64,000 bases of DNA from Candidozyma auris (Eukaryota; Ascomycota; Pichiomycetes; Serinales; Metschnikowiaceae), in NCBI RefSeq assembly GCF_003013715.1, contig NC_072813.1:2232001-2296000 (forward strand), read 5' to 3'. This document shows positions 1 through 11,050 of this stretch, one piece after another. The position numbers were made by a program, and so were the translations under genes. How positions within the stretch are numbered: position 1 is the first letter of the stretch; the number at the start of each line of letters is the position of its first letter. The notes below the pieces were generated by a model. That model was not told the DNA's origin and did not search any database. It worked only from the letters and a program-made list of their open reading frames with translations.

Positions 1-516
1 ATCCTCCGGTGAAACCTGCACCTTCTTTACGGCAAGCTTGCCGTCAACAAAGATCCAGTGAGATCTCTTGGTTCCCGAAGGCGATTTCTTAGCGCCCAAA
101 AGACCAATTAACTCTCTCTTTGGATCAGACAACAACGGGTACTTCAAACCCTGCTTGGAAACAAAGTTCTGTTGGGCCTTGGGGCTGTCTGTGGACAAGC
201 CAAAGACCTTTGTATTGCGGTCGACAAAGTCTTGGTATGACCTCTGAAACCCACACGCCTGTCTAGTACAACCAGGGGTCAGGGCTTTGGGGTAAGCGAA
301 GATCACCAAGTACTTTGACTCCTTAGCTACTTTTGCCACGTCCACTTCATTCTCCTTCTCGTCCAAGAGCGTCAACGAAGGAAGTTCATCGCCCACTTCC
401 AATTCGGAGCCACCAGTTTTCTCAACGGACTCCTCCACAGGCTCTTCAGTTTTAGGCTTTTTGGCAACAGGCTCTTCGCGAGAAGCGACACGAGCAGAAC
501 GACGAGGAGCAGGCAT
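1..516 (-). CDS. DOT5: Nuclear thiol peroxidase, Dot5/BCP-type peroxiredoxin (3' end cut by window edge)
   Basis: The reading frame is open from an ATG at 516 to base 1 with no stop, so the C-terminus lies outside the window; 172 codons are visible. The N-terminus is short, basic and proline-rich (MPAPRRSARVASRE), which fits a nuclear protein. It is followed by an AhpC/TSA fold with the peroxidatic site TPGCTRQAC, that is a catalytic Cys and a second Cys five residues on, as in the BCP/Dot5 group. The residue before TPGC is encoded by CTG (280-282); read as serine it gives AYPKASTPGC, the usual family form. Known family role: thiol-dependent reduction of alkyl hydroperoxides. S. cerevisiae Dot5 is about 215 residues, so roughly 40 are missing here. 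The gene is divergent from the next gene across 1.8 kb. Confidence 0.88.
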   Translation of the reverse strand, partial: MPAPRRSARVASREEPVAKKPKTEEPVEESVEKTGGSELEVGDELPSLTLLDEKENEVDVAKVAKESKYLVIFAYPKALTPGCTRQACGFQRSYQDFVDRNTKVFGLSTDSPKAQQNFVSKQGLKYPLLSDPKRELIGLLGAKKSPSGTKRSHWIFVDGKLAVKKVQVSPED

Positions 517-2337
517 TTCAAACGATACTATTCAATTGAGTAGTTGAAAGTTCTGTGAAAAAAGGGCTACTGACTAGGGTGAAGTCGAGTTGTCTGCTGG
601 GAGCCACAGAAGTGCCGAGGGAGGACAGAAGGCGGCAAGCACGTCAGCGGCAATTGGCTCGACCGAGACTGCAGAGCAAGCAAGGAATAGGGGGCCACAA
701 ATCGGGGATTGACACAGAAATTCGAAGAAAGAGAGGTGAACTCAGGGTGAATGGGGTCACTTTTAGAAGTAAAGTTTCGCTATTTTTTGCAATTGACTCC
801 TGGTCGTAGAGATATGGTGGATAGTTTGGATTGCTGAATTTGCTATGGGTGGTGCGGAATCGGTGGAATTTCGCAAAATGCTCAGCGGAGAGAGCCCCTG
901 GAAACAATGTGATAGAGTAGTAGGATGAGTTTATGGAAATGTAGAAAGCGTAGAGCTCAAATCAGATTGAATTGTGAAATTGACACCGTTTGATCAGAAT
1001 AAATTTGCACTGGATCTGTTAGACGGCTTCAGTGAGTCTTGTAGGTTAGACGGGTCCCAGGTGCACCCAACCTTGCTAGCCGAGGCGATGAAGAATGCGA
1101 GTTAAACGAGGCAAAACTGTTACTTATCTTGCTCATGTTGCCATAAAATAAACGAGGATGTTTTAAAGAGTAAGCATTTTGCTAGAAGGATTTTCAGTTG
1201 AGGCAGCTCAGCGAATAATCAGCACTGGCCCTGACATCTTGTGGTGCTCTGGAGCGTTGACTGATGACAATTTGCAAGTTAAACAGATTGTGGGACTTTG
1301 TACCTTGCTGAGTGGGGTGCCTGGGTTTGCCCCCAATGTGCCAAGCTCGCAGTATACTTTGGTTCAGGTGAAAGCAGGAAAGCTAACAAGAAATCTGTGA
1401 TGTAGAAGTCCTCGAGCTAGACTTGTTTCGTGAGGTCCAAGGTTGCAAACAGAAAACAGTGACAAAAAAAAAAATAAAAAGAAAAAAATTTTTCCCTCTT
1501 CGATTTCAAGACCATCCACCTTCTATGAGGTTGAAGAAAATACTTGACTACGCTCATGGAACCGAAACATTACCGGACCACTTACAGAGACGAGAAAGTC
1601 ACCATGCGAGGTTGCAACCATTTCAAACCAGCCCTGAGGCAACGGGGTGCAGCAAAAATGGCCACACTTTGCACCTAAAATCAGCATCACATAGAGCTAT
1701 TCGGACTTGGCAAAAATCTGGATTTCCTGCTAAAGCGATCAAAAATTCATCGGTTTTCAATCTTCCTTAGTTGGTATCCCATTCCCCACTGTTTTTAGTA
1801 TACATCGCACTTTGTTCTCTTGCAGAAGTACCTGGTGGCAGCAAAATTTCTCACTCCCCACAGTGAACGTAGCCCGAACGTCCATCACGGTCTGTTTCTC
1901 CGTCAACCCCGATCTCTCCGTCTACTCCGTCCCGATTTAACAACAGATTATAATCCCAGAAGAAAAGAAGAAAAAAAAAATGAACCAATTACCCTCAGAT
2001 CTCTCCCTTATCCTCTCTCTCCACACATTTAGTTTCTACCTGTGCATATTTTGCACCCATTCGCGGCCCTCATCGACAGTAGAATTCCAAGGTGACCTAG
2101 CCTGAAGATCTAAATCACGGAGTAGCCCATTTAACGCTTTCTTGTCAGCTGCACCACTTCTTAACAAAGCGATTGCCACCTTCCATACATCCAGTCTCGG
2201 AACCATAATTAGTCCCTGCCCTTTTCCTGCGGGATTTGTGCCTCGTGCTCGCTTCCTGCCTGTTCAGCCGCTCCATCCTATATTACCGTTATCTTGCCTC
2301 ACACTCTCTCAGTGTTAGTCTCGTTCACTACTTCTTG
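517..2337. other. Divergent intergenic region, no gene seen
   Basis: About 1.8 kb between DOT5 (leftward) and the unknown gene at 2338 (rightward). Only short reading frames without recognisable domains occur. It holds A-rich tracts near 1463-1490 and 1965-1981, and a one-mismatch copy of the window-wide motif (TTTTGCACCCAT, 2049-2060) 278 bp before the ATG at 2338. No tRNA or repeat was found. Confidence 0.6.
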
Positions 2338-4002
2338 ATGAAGCGCATCTTCCGACGCAAATCAAGGTCAAACTCCGCATCCCATGGCGACGTGAAGCCG
2401 TTCCAGCGCCGCTTGAGTCTTCCTGCTCCCAATGAAGTGGAAATCTTGCACTCCATCAACTCGGCCAACGTCTCAGAGGTTACACCTCCTCCACAGGACT
2501 CGAGCGAGCTACGGAGCCTCTTGGACGAGGAAAGCGTGGCTCTTTCAGAGACTGAGACGCTTGCGCAGCCGAAATCCCACCGATGGGATCTCCAAGAAAC
2601 ATACACCGAGAATTACACAGAGTACTTGCCGTACGTGATCAACAGGCTTCGAGCTGAGCGCCAAGAGGAGCTCAGGATCGGGGCACCCGAGCGAAATGGG
2701 GTCAGCATAGAAGATGGCACTTCGGACGACGACGAGACGGTGATCTCCGAGCTGGGGTCCGGCGAGTGTATTCTTCGACGTCCCACGACGGTGTGGAACT
2801 TGAAGCGCAGCTTGATTGTGGGCAGAGAGTTTATCAAGGGCACTACGTATGTGTTTCCTGACGCCATCAGCTTTGAGAAATTTAGGTATTTGCGCTCCAA
2901 CATGAAGAAACTTAGCAAGAATTCCTTCATAATCTACGACGCAGAGGGCAATATCAAAAAGGTCAAAGGAAAACCGCCCTCGGAGGAGAACGCAGGGCCT
3001 CTTTTAGAGAAGGGGTGTGTGGTGGACCAGAGACAGCATATCATTCCCGTGGACTACAAATTGCGTGGCGAAGGCTTGCCCATCCTCAAGATCGTCAGTC
3101 CTTACATGTCTTCCTTCAGGAAAAAAGTTCCCTACATGGTTTATCGAAGATATCGCCAGGTGCCGCTACGACCTAGCGACAAGGACGACGAGGACGAGAA
3201 CTACGAGCTGTACGTTTTTTGCACCGTCCACGTCAAAAACTTTTCTCTGTACCGACGGTACATCTTCCATTTCACCCCTGAAGATAGACCACCGATGAAG
3301 ATGTTGGTATTTCAGAACAACCACAGGCCTTTCGCTGACTTCAACTACAAGGATACACGTTTCCGCATATCAGGGACCTCGTTGACTAATCCTTATTTAA
3401 TGAGCTACAATCCAGAAATGAAATTGCTTGTGTTGGGCAGCCGGCAGCCCTCGCTTTGTGATAACATCATAGACAAACTGATGCAAGACGCATACAGAAA
3501 GTCCAACTCCACGATCAACTTAAACGATTGCCCTGGCCTGACACCTCCAGAGGAATATCCAAACCCAATACCCAATCCAAAGAACCCCATTCTCACTGAT
3601 GATGATGGTCCGCTTCTGCGCTCTTCCATCAGAACATACATTTTAAACAAGATGCCTCCGTTTGGGCGCTTCCTTGATTCGTGTGCCTACATGGATGAGT
3701 CACCGCTATTTCCAAAGAAATACTCCGAGTCAGGGAAAGTGGAGTTATACCAGGACAACACAACCATGGACCCACATGTTAATCTCTCATTGGCCTCTAG
3801 TGTTGATTACGACAATTTAGTGCTTACGACTGTATTCTTGACTTTGCAGGAGACCAGGACAAGAAACACCAATCGTTACGCTTCCAACAAGTATATGGGA
3901 GGCGTCGGAGGGGGTGCTTTTCTCGCTGGTCTGGGATTTGGAGGCGTTAGAGGTTACGAACCTTCAGCCCATTTGGGAACCTTCTCGATGAACGCATTAT
4001 AG
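2338..4002 (+). CDS. Conserved-looking protein of unknown function, 554 aa
   Basis: I do not recognise this family. The first ATG of the frame is at 2338 (MKRIFRRKSRSNS) and is taken as the start; the frame stays open upstream only from a TTG. The N-terminal 60 residues are basic and Ser-rich, and an acidic stretch follows near residues 135-150. The middle part (about 170-420) alternates charged and aromatic residues in a way that suggests a beta-rich domain, for example VPYMVYRRYRQVPLRP and FADFNYKDTRFRISGT. A Pro-rich linker follows (near 430). The C-terminus has a glycine-rich patch (GGVGGGAFLAGLGFGG), then ends NAL. No signal peptide or clear membrane span is seen. The coding look is strong and antisense frames here are shadows. 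Its function is not inferred. Confidence 0.8.
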   Translation: MKRIFRRKSRSNSASHGDVKPFQRRLSLPAPNEVEILHSINSANVSEVTPPPQDSSELRSLLDEESVALSETETLAQPKSHRWDLQETYTENYTEYLPYVINRLRAERQEELRIGAPERNGVSIEDGTSDDDETVISELGSGECILRRPTTVWNLKRSLIVGREFIKGTTYVFPDAISFEKFRYLRSNMKKLSKNSFIIYDAEGNIKKVKGKPPSEENAGPLLEKGCVVDQRQHIIPVDYKLRGEGLPILKIVSPYMSSFRKKVPYMVYRRYRQVPLRPSDKDDEDENYELYVFCTVHVKNFSLYRRYIFHFTPEDRPPMKMLVFQNNHRPFADFNYKDTRFRISGTSLTNPYLMSYNPEMKLLVLGSRQPSLCDNIIDKLMQDAYRKSNSTINLNDCPGLTPPEEYPNPIPNPKNPILTDDDGPLLRSSIRTYILNKMPPFGRFLDSCAYMDESPLFPKKYSESGKVELYQDNTTMDPHVNLSLASSVDYDNLVLTTVFLTLQETRTRNTNRYASNKYMGGVGGGAFLAGLGFGGVRGYEPSAHLGTFSMNAL

Positions 4003-4280
4003 ACTCAGCCATCATAAAAAAGAAGAACAATTACTCATCAACTTTGAAAGTCAGCTTTCATCTATAGTCATGCATACCAATCATACCTTGTTGACTCAAA
4101 TTGACCTCTTCAAAAGCTGGAGGTGCTCGCATGCATAGGCTCATACTACATCCGATGGACGACCATTCATGTGTCCACGAATGTATACTGACTTAAGTTG
4201 TAGCATGAAGTTTAAAGAAGCCCCCTAAAATCTACAATTCATATCAAGAATTAGTAATTTATATATACTCTTAACGTCTC

Positions 4281-5365
4281 TTAACGACTTGGTGAGCGGG
4301 AACGGGATCTTTCCCTTTCTCTTTGAGGAGAAGCAGAACGAGAATAGCGCCCACGCGAGAACTCATCGGTTCCATTCGACTCGTGGGGAGGATGCTTTGA
4401 ATTTTCTCGGCTGCGACTCGTTGAATCTCCGTCCCCGTGGTCTCTACGCTCGAAATCACGACCACGACTCTCATCACGACGCTCTCCTATGTATCTGTCC
4501 GCACGGTCTCTATATGGCTGGTCTCTTTCGTCAGGAGGGGGGCCCCTGTCGTTGTATCCTCTATCTCTGTAGCCATAAGGCTCTCTACCGTAGCCGTAAC
4601 CTCCGCCATAATATGGATCGCCACGGCCGCCACGTGGAGGAGGATACGGGTGAGGACCAGGGTAGCCGTAGCCACCTCTCTCGTAGCCGTAGCCATACCC
4701 ATAACCGCCTCGGACGCCTCTTGGTGGAGGGTAAGGAGCACTATAAGGAGGAGCACCGTATCCACCTCTTCCGTAGCCACCACCTCTTGGGTAGCCACGG
4801 CCACCTCTAAATCCACCTCTAGGACCACCTCTACCGCGTCTAGGATTATAAGGGTCGGACCGGGCCACTTGAACCACTAATCCACCTGGTTTGGCATAAG
4901 GTAATGATTTTCCATCAAGCTCCAAGGCCTTCTCGCAATCTTCTTCGTTTTTATATTCAACAAACGCGTATTTTTCACCGTCGTCGGTTCTTGGAGGAGG
5001 GATATCGAGTCGGACGAGCTCGCCGTATCTAATGATGTTAGTTGAACAGGACTGGACTGGACTGGAGGGATCAAAAAAGACAACAACAAATCAAGAAAAG
5101 AAGAAGAAAGGAGAAGGTGGAGAGGCTTTGGAGAGAATTGGAGGAGGGAATTGGGTAGCAGGATTGGGAGGGAGGAGGAAGGAAGTTGTGATTGAGTGAA
5201 TGGACAGATCATGGAAATATTCCATGGGAGGGAGACAATGAGGATTTGTGGACTTTTGATTCCTGCGGGGAATTAGGAGGAAACGTACTTTTCGAACTCA
5301 GGCGCTAAATCAGCCGCCTTGGATTCCTTGGTGAACCCTGTCACGTAAAGGGTGTTTTTTGGCAT
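4281..5365 (-). CDS. RRM and Arg/Ser-rich (SR-type) RNA-binding protein, one intron
   Basis: Exon 1 is 5289-5365 (ATG at 5365) and exon 2 is 4281-5028; together they give 274 residues. The N-terminal RRM starts MPKNTLYVTGFTKES (RNP2-like LYVTGF) and continues to YAFVEYKNEEDCEKAL (RNP1-like). The rest is low-complexity: RGG/YGG repeats with many GYGYGY and RGG units (about 95-190), then an Arg/Ser tail ending in SRSRSPSR. This layout is that of SR-family splicing and mRNA-export factors; the LYVTGF start and single RRM resemble fission yeast Srp1 more than Npl3, but I do not assign an orthologue. The intron restores the frame exactly at FEK-YGE inside the RRM. RGG and RS tails are known targets of arginine methylation and SR-protein kinases. 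Confidence 0.85.
5029..5288 (-). other. Spliceosomal intron in the RRM/SR gene
   Basis: A 260-nt intron. The donor is GTACGT (5288-5283) and the acceptor TTAG ends at 5029. The branch site AACTAAC lies only a few bases before the acceptor (AACTAACATCATTAG). Removal joins FEK to YGELVRLD in frame; without it the RRM has no start. The intron contains a polypyrimidine/purine-rich stretch. Confidence 0.88.
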
Positions 5366-7519
5366 TAGATGGGCTGATTGGATAGAAGCGCTAGAGGAAA
5401 TTTTGATGGAGAGGCGAGAGCGTGATCAAGCGCACGTGCCGTGAGTCATGTGACAGATACGACAAGCATCTTGCCTATGTTGCCTTTTAAACCAGGAGGA
5501 ATGCGTGACGGAATGCGTGTGCAGTGCTACCTTCGAGAAGATCACGTAGCCACGTAGTTATCGTTAGTTATGGTTACCCAGAACAAGGTTACACCCGTAC
5601 ACCACGGGCGTGGGCCCCCGTAGTCAGGCAAGATTGGGGTCATAATTTTATGTAATGAAAAAGTCATCTACAGATTTGATGAAAGAATAAGCCAGATAAC
5701 CGCTCAACGTATGTGTGTAGGAGTTGGTTTCCTATTGTATGTGGCAGTGTGGCTGAAGGCACATTTTGCAGCCATTCTACGAGAAGAAACCGTTAGGTCT
5801 CCACTTACCCAGATACGAATTAAGCTCCATCCCAGAGAAATTTTGATGGACAGATCTCGTTTTGAACTCATAGAACTGCTTGTGTCATCGATCCTGTAGC
5901 ACCAAAAATGGTCATCACTTGTATCACAAGCTCTATACCACCGGGTAAGGTCATGGACAGTAAAACTTCTCTACAAGCTGATGAACATATAAGGCATATC
6001 CTAAAATCTTAAAGTCCGAAAATATAGGTCACTCTGCAAGTGAACACAAACTTTCTCTCTTCAAGATCATCATTAAGCCTAGAGAACCAAAGACTGTCTG
6101 CTGAGTTTAGCTTCCAAGGTATCAGCGCTCATTCATGATTAACGAATCTCCACAACTACACCTCCCATTTTTGTGACCCTCGTTTAGCCCCCCTGTGCGG
6201 ATATTAAAGGGACCGTGCATCAGAGGCCTGGCAGCATGCTCCTCTCAAAATTCACCAGCGGCTGCTGAAAAACCTGAATCTCCGGACCTGCGCTTCCCTC
6301 CCCGAGCTTTCATCTACATTGTCCATTGCCAGCGCCATTGTAAAGCAATCGCAAAAAGAAACAAAGCAAAGCAAAAGTGATAGATAAATGAAGATAACAA
6401 TTTCCATGCGCTTCTTCGGATTTGTCGATCCTTTTGCCAATCTCTTTGGTTTCTACCACATTCCCACTCTCCCACTCTCGCACTCTGTAAGGTACATTTT
6501 TCCAGGTGAGCCCGCCCACAGCAAAGCTAAGTCAATTACGAAACCACACAGTAATCACACAGTAATCACACGGGAAACACTCCCACAAGGAAAAAGAAAA
6601 CACAATGGTGGCCAGATCACTTCCACCACATTAATCCCGCAAACCTTGCATTTGCTGGCCTTACCCGGTGGCTGCCCGCCTTATCTCCCGGGTGGGTGCT
6701 TTCTTCTCAATGGGTGCAAAAAAAAAAAGCATGAAGGCACCTGGCGCACGCACCATAGGAGCATCACTTCAGGCCAGTTTCCATACAATTAGCGTTTGGA
6801 AGAAGATCTTCACTGAGATTCCGCTATATTCAAGCATTCCTCGTCCTTTTGCACTTTTGCTTTGGAATTCAAGTCAAAAGGGTGCCCGATATTGCGTTCT
6901 TTTTCAAGCATCGGCCAGAGTCTACTTGCGCCTGGCGCCTGCCTGCCTGCCCTGCCCTGCCCTGGCCCGCGCTGTGTGCAGGACGGACCCACTGCTTCTC
7001 CCATCTATTCACTTTTTTCCCTTGTCGTTTCTGTTTTTTTCAGCCTGCCTCTTGCGCGCCCCAACATGGTACCCAACAAAAACCCCCAGGTGCGACCTTG
7101 TTTTGCCCCTACCACCCACACCTAAACTTCTCTTTCCAGACTTTGGTATTACACTTTGCGTGGCGTAATTGACACTGCCCTGCTCCCCCAAACCAGAAGA
7201 ACCCGTACCTCCATTCTCCTTTGTTTCTCGAGGATCCTCGTAACACACCCGTACATTGTATCCTTGTCGTGCGTGGAGGTTTCAACCGCTTCTGCTTTTT
7301 ATACCTCTCCTATTCCTGAGGGGACCCTTTGCAAGGAAGAAAAAAAAAAAAAAAAAATTAACCTTCGCGTGCTGAAACCTCGGCACACAGTCACTAAAAC
7401 TTCACTACTGAACACCGAACACTTAAGAACATTTACAACGGTGAACACCAGCTTTTTGTCCTTTTCGCCTCTCTTCACCTTATCCACACACTTTATATCC
7501 TGATCAAATCGGCCCCGCT
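5366..7519. other. Long divergent intergenic region before SPT23
   Basis: About 2.15 kb with no supported gene; small frames overlap one another and lack domains. It contains an exact motif copy (5764-5775), a variant ATGGGTGCAAAA at 6710-6721, a CTGCC-rich stretch at 6930-6965 and an A-tract at about 7339-7357, 160 bp before the SPT23 ATG. Long leaders are common before regulator genes in CUG-Ser yeasts. Confidence 0.6.
5764..5775 (-). promoter_or_regulatory. Exact copy of TTTYGCAGCCAT motif
   Basis: TTTTGCAGCCAT, about 400 bp upstream of the RRM/SR gene start at 5365. It is one of 11 exact intergenic copies in the window. Factor unknown. Confidence 0.55.
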
Positions 7520-10500
7520 ATGGCCTTTGCTGACGATATGGTTGTGGACCACAACGTCCTCTTGCACCAGGACCACGATGACGGCGACATCCTCAGCGAG
7601 TTCTTGGACCAGCGGGTGTTTGACCTGGTCAACGGGAACACGCCGTTGAACTCCAATGGCGTCAGCCCGCTTCATCAGGATTTCGACTCCATTTTCCACA
7701 AGTTGAAGCATGAAGATGACCTTTTGGACGAAGGCCAGGCAAACACCATGTCCCAGGATATTCTGCCCGACCAGAACTACTTGTACGACGCTTCCCACGA
7801 GAACTTTGAGCGGGAATCCTTTGCAAACGATAGTCCGAAACACCTGCCGAACGACTCGACCTTAGCCACCTATGAAGCTGTGCGTAAAGAGGTATCGAAT
7901 ATCAAGTTTGGCACCCTCAACCAGAAGGTGTGCCCGGACTCTTTGGAGCTTGAAGATTCGTCATACTTGGATTTCTCTCCAGAAACGATGAAACTGCTTC
8001 CTTATAATTTGGAGGTACTTGACTTGCCCACCTACTCGAGAGTGGAGACGCAGACAAAGTTGCGCTTCAACTTCAGCCCACCGCCGAAGGAAACTTTGGT
8101 ACGCATTCCCCAAGACTTGGTTTCAAAGACAAAGCATTGCTTGCAGAATCCCGTTGACGCCTTGCCCGAGTTCTTGAAAGAAAACATGCTCTTCATGGAT
8201 ACCTATGTGCTAACTTCAGATGGTAAGACTTCGTGCAACATCTGCAAACGGTGCATCAAAAGAGAGCAGAAGAGAGCCTCGAGATCTAAATCGGGCCCTG
8301 CAGACGCTGCTGATTCACCAAACTCCTCTATGAACAAGAACCTCCCCAATATGTGGAGTAACGAAGACATGGTTAAAAAAGCTATTATTTACAATTCCAA
8401 AGAGATTGTCAGTTTTGCTCCTCCAACAGGTCTTATGGATGATCCATGCAAGAGTCTAGATTTTTCCATTAGAATCGTATGCTATTGCAGGCATCACAAG
8501 GAGCAGAACGGTTTCAAACTTCTTTTCGTCGTGAAAAACTACCTGGGCGAGGTTGTGGCTAAGCACTTGCTGGATCCAATTATGATCATGGACAGGAAAA
8601 AGAACCAGAGCGGTGCCAGAGAATCCACCTCTGCAAAGCCTAGAATCGTCAAGAGTGAAGATCTCAATGGCGAAGGCACCGATGGCATGCATCCACTCTC
8701 GCCCAACTCGATTGATGACTCGAACTCAGAGGCCTTAGTCAACACTGATACCAATACAGACTCATTCTCTGGTCCTAGAGGAACGAAGAGAAAGAAGATG
8801 TCTTTTGACGACTCCGGTAACAACTCAGGTAATCCCATGTACAATGGCTCCACCGGCTTGTCGCCTCTCAGCAATAGTGATACCAACACGTCCATTCACA
8901 ATATGAACTCAAAGAACGGTTTGCATCCTGTCAACAAGGGCTCTATTCATGGCTCTTTCACGCAGCTGATGCAAGCGCTGCCTATCCCAAGGCAACGTCT
9001 GCAACAACTGTTCGGCGTTATGCAGCAAGCCAGTAATCATCCTATGATTCAAAAGATTATTCCTGCCCAAGGCCCTATCAGAGGCGGTATCGAAGTCACG
9101 CTTTTAGGCTTCAACTTCCGTCCTGGTCTCAATGTAAAGTTTGGCTCTAAAAACTCTTTGGCTACCCACTGCTGGTCAGAAAGCACTATGGTGACCTATC
9201 TTCCGCCTGCTGCTCAACCTGGACAAGTCTTGGTTAGCTTTGAAAGTCTAGAACATGTCATCCCAGTCAATCAGCAACTGATTTTCACGTACACTGACGA
9301 TACGGATCGTCAGCTTATTGAACTTGCATTACAAATCGTCGGTTTGAAGATGAATGGAAAGTTGGAAGACGCGAAGAACATTGCCAAGCGCATTGTCGGT
9401 TCTGACTCGCAAGCTGGTAGTAGCGGCAACACTCCATCACAGCAAACGAATGTGTCGGATATGAATCAGGCCAGTAAAGAATGGTATGACAATGCTCACA
9501 AGGCCGTGGAGCAGCTAGTGAAGTCTGAGTTATCCACCGAAGAGATCCTAATTAACTTCCTCTCTTTGGTGGATTTGCCAAATTGTCCAATCATTATTCC
9601 AAACTGGCAATTATGCAACAATCAAGGCCAATCCTTGTTGCATCTCGCCACATTGAAGAACTACACTCATTTGATTAAGTTCCTTCTTACTCATGGGTGC
9701 AAGATTGACATCAAAGACAACCAAGGATTGACGCCATTATTCTTTGCCTCCATGTGCGGTCATCGCGATTTGATGAAGGTGTTCATTGAATGCAAGTCCA
9801 ACTGGAACATGAGATTGGCAAACGATAAATTCTTGAAGGACTACTGCGATATCAATGTGTTGGATGTCTTCAGCAAACTTGAGGCGGAAAACTACACTTC
9901 AGACGACGTGAGTAGCGTGAACAATTCGGGCAGAGACGCTGTTGATGATGAGTTGACAAAATCATACAGTGTTGACTCTTTGAACTCATTGTTCATGATT
10001 GATTACGGAAAACACATCTCAAAGATGGTGATTGAATCGTCCACAGAAGAGGCACAAGACTCACGAGATGCCGATGTGTTTGACAGAGCCTACGACAGTG
10101 TAACAAGGCCAAGTTCACCCGACGGGTACGGAGACGATTCTTCGGATTTCGCAGACTCTGAACTCGACTCGGATGATGATTTCTCCGACCACGATAGAGA
10201 ACCAATTCGGGAACATTTCCGCAATGGCATTTACGAGGATGATGATTACGATGATGACTACAAAGACTACGAAAGCAGTGATGCAAATGACAGTGACGAG
10301 TCCGGTGACGAAGACAGAGACAGCGAGAGGCTTCCCGATGCATCCAAGAAGAACGGGCTATGGCAGAAGATGAAGAATGCCGTTTTCCACAGCGACAACA
10401 GCGATGCAGAGCTTCCTTCGTATGATGACCTTTTCCCATTTGGGCATTCGTCTGTGGGCGAGAAGCCCAAGACACAACAGGAGAGAGCACTCAGTGAACA

Positions 10501-10846
10501 ACAAAACATGGAAGGAACGCTGGCCACTCGCAAGAGATCAGCTACGGAGGAAGACGCGGGGCTCGCATCCGACTCTTCGGAGGACATGGTGATCTCATAC
10601 ATCAACCACCCACGTAAGACGGTGGAAAGCGACAAGATGTTGTTGTTCTTCTGGCTCCCGATCTTGGTTTTCATCATTGGATTGTTTTTGTACGTTGGCA
10701 TCACGGGGCAGAAGGTTGGATTTGTTGAAAAGTTCAAGGAGATGGGGCGTGACACCATCGGCAACTTTATGGTTGGCAACGAACGAATCACTAGAGTTTT
10801 TAGGAAAGAGGCCGTCAACAGGGCGCTGAAGGCGATCAAGGGTTGA
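7520..10846 (+). CDS. SPT23: Spt23/Mga2-type ER-membrane-tethered transcription factor
   Basis: 1108 residues from the ATG at 7520. Known role of the family: an ER-anchored precursor is ubiquitinated by Rsp5 and clipped by the proteasome, and the freed N-terminal part activates OLE1 and other lipid and hypoxic genes. Seen here: an acidic N-terminus, an IPT/TIG domain at about 513-590 (IIPAQGPIRGGIEVTLLGFN), two ankyrin-type repeats at about 695-765 (GQSLLHLATLKNYTHLIKFL and NQGLTPLFFASMCGHRDL), a long Asp/Glu/Ser-rich stretch at about 870-950, and one hydrophobic segment near the C-terminus (about 1040-1061, LLFFWLPILVFIIGLFLYVG) as tail anchor. Length and domain order match Spt23/Mga2. S. 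cerevisiae has two paralogues; which one this equals cannot be said, and CUG-Ser yeasts usually have one. Confidence 0.95.
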   Translation: MAFADDMVVDHNVLLHQDHDDGDILSEFLDQRVFDLVNGNTPLNSNGVSPLHQDFDSIFHKLKHEDDLLDEGQANTMSQDILPDQNYLYDASHENFERESFANDSPKHLPNDSTLATYEAVRKEVSNIKFGTLNQKVCPDSLELEDSSYLDFSPETMKLLPYNLEVLDLPTYSRVETQTKLRFNFSPPPKETLVRIPQDLVSKTKHCLQNPVDALPEFLKENMLFMDTYVLTSDGKTSCNICKRCIKREQKRASRSKSGPADAADSPNSSMNKNLPNMWSNEDMVKKAIIYNSKEIVSFAPPTGLMDDPCKSLDFSIRIVCYCRHHKEQNGFKLLFVVKNYLGEVVAKHLLDPIMIMDRKKNQSGARESTSAKPRIVKSEDLNGEGTDGMHPLSPNSIDDSNSEALVNTDTNTDSFSGPRGTKRKKMSFDDSGNNSGNPMYNGSTGLSPLSNSDTNTSIHNMNSKNGLHPVNKGSIHGSFTQLMQALPIPRQRLQQLFGVMQQASNHPMIQKIIPAQGPIRGGIEVTLLGFNFRPGLNVKFGSKNSLATHCWSESTMVTYLPPAAQPGQVLVSFESLEHVIPVNQQLIFTYTDDTDRQLIELALQIVGLKMNGKLEDAKNIAKRIVGSDSQAGSSGNTPSQQTNVSDMNQASKEWYDNAHKAVEQLVKSELSTEEILINFLSLVDLPNCPIIIPNWQLCNNQGQSLLHLATLKNYTHLIKFLLTHGCKIDIKDNQGLTPLFFASMCGHRDLMKVFIECKSNWNMRLANDKFLKDYCDINVLDVFSKLEAENYTSDDVSSVNNSGRDAVDDELTKSYSVDSLNSLFMIDYGKHISKMVIESSTEEAQDSRDADVFDRAYDSVTRPSSPDGYGDDSSDFADSELDSDDDFSDHDREPIREHFRNGIYEDDDYDDDYKDYESSDANDSDESGDEDRDSERLPDASKKNGLWQKMKNAVFHSDNSDAELPSYDDLFPFGHSSVGEKPKTQQERALSEQQNMEGTLATRKRSATEEDAGLASDSSEDMVISYINHPRKTVESDKMLLFFWLPILVFIIGLFLYVGITGQKVGFVEKFKEMGRDTIGNFMVGNERITRVFRKEAVNRALKAIKG

Positions 10847-11050
10847 CGTCTCATGGGGTTTATCGGCGTATATATATGATTAATAACTAATGGTTCATGG
10901 ACGATTTGTTGTAGGATTTGCATCCACATGTGGTTAATGATGGTGACAGCGCGCAGCCACTGAGATTCAGTTTAAAGGGCATTAGTCAAGCATCACCTAC
11001 TTATCGAAAGAAATTCATCAACAAGCTTTTCAAAACAAAACCATCTCTCC

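Noticed and set aside
555..907. Short overlapping frames upstream of DOT5
   Set aside because: Biased composition, no domain, mutually overlapping on both strands.
1258..1320. Possible C/D-box snoRNA (CTGATGAC then CTGA about 50 nt later)
   Set aside because: No terminal stem pairs beside the boxes and no guide match could be tested.
4289..4880. Frames on the plus strand across the RRM/SR gene
   Set aside because: They arise from the repetitive RGG/YGG and RS codons of the real gene on the minus strand.
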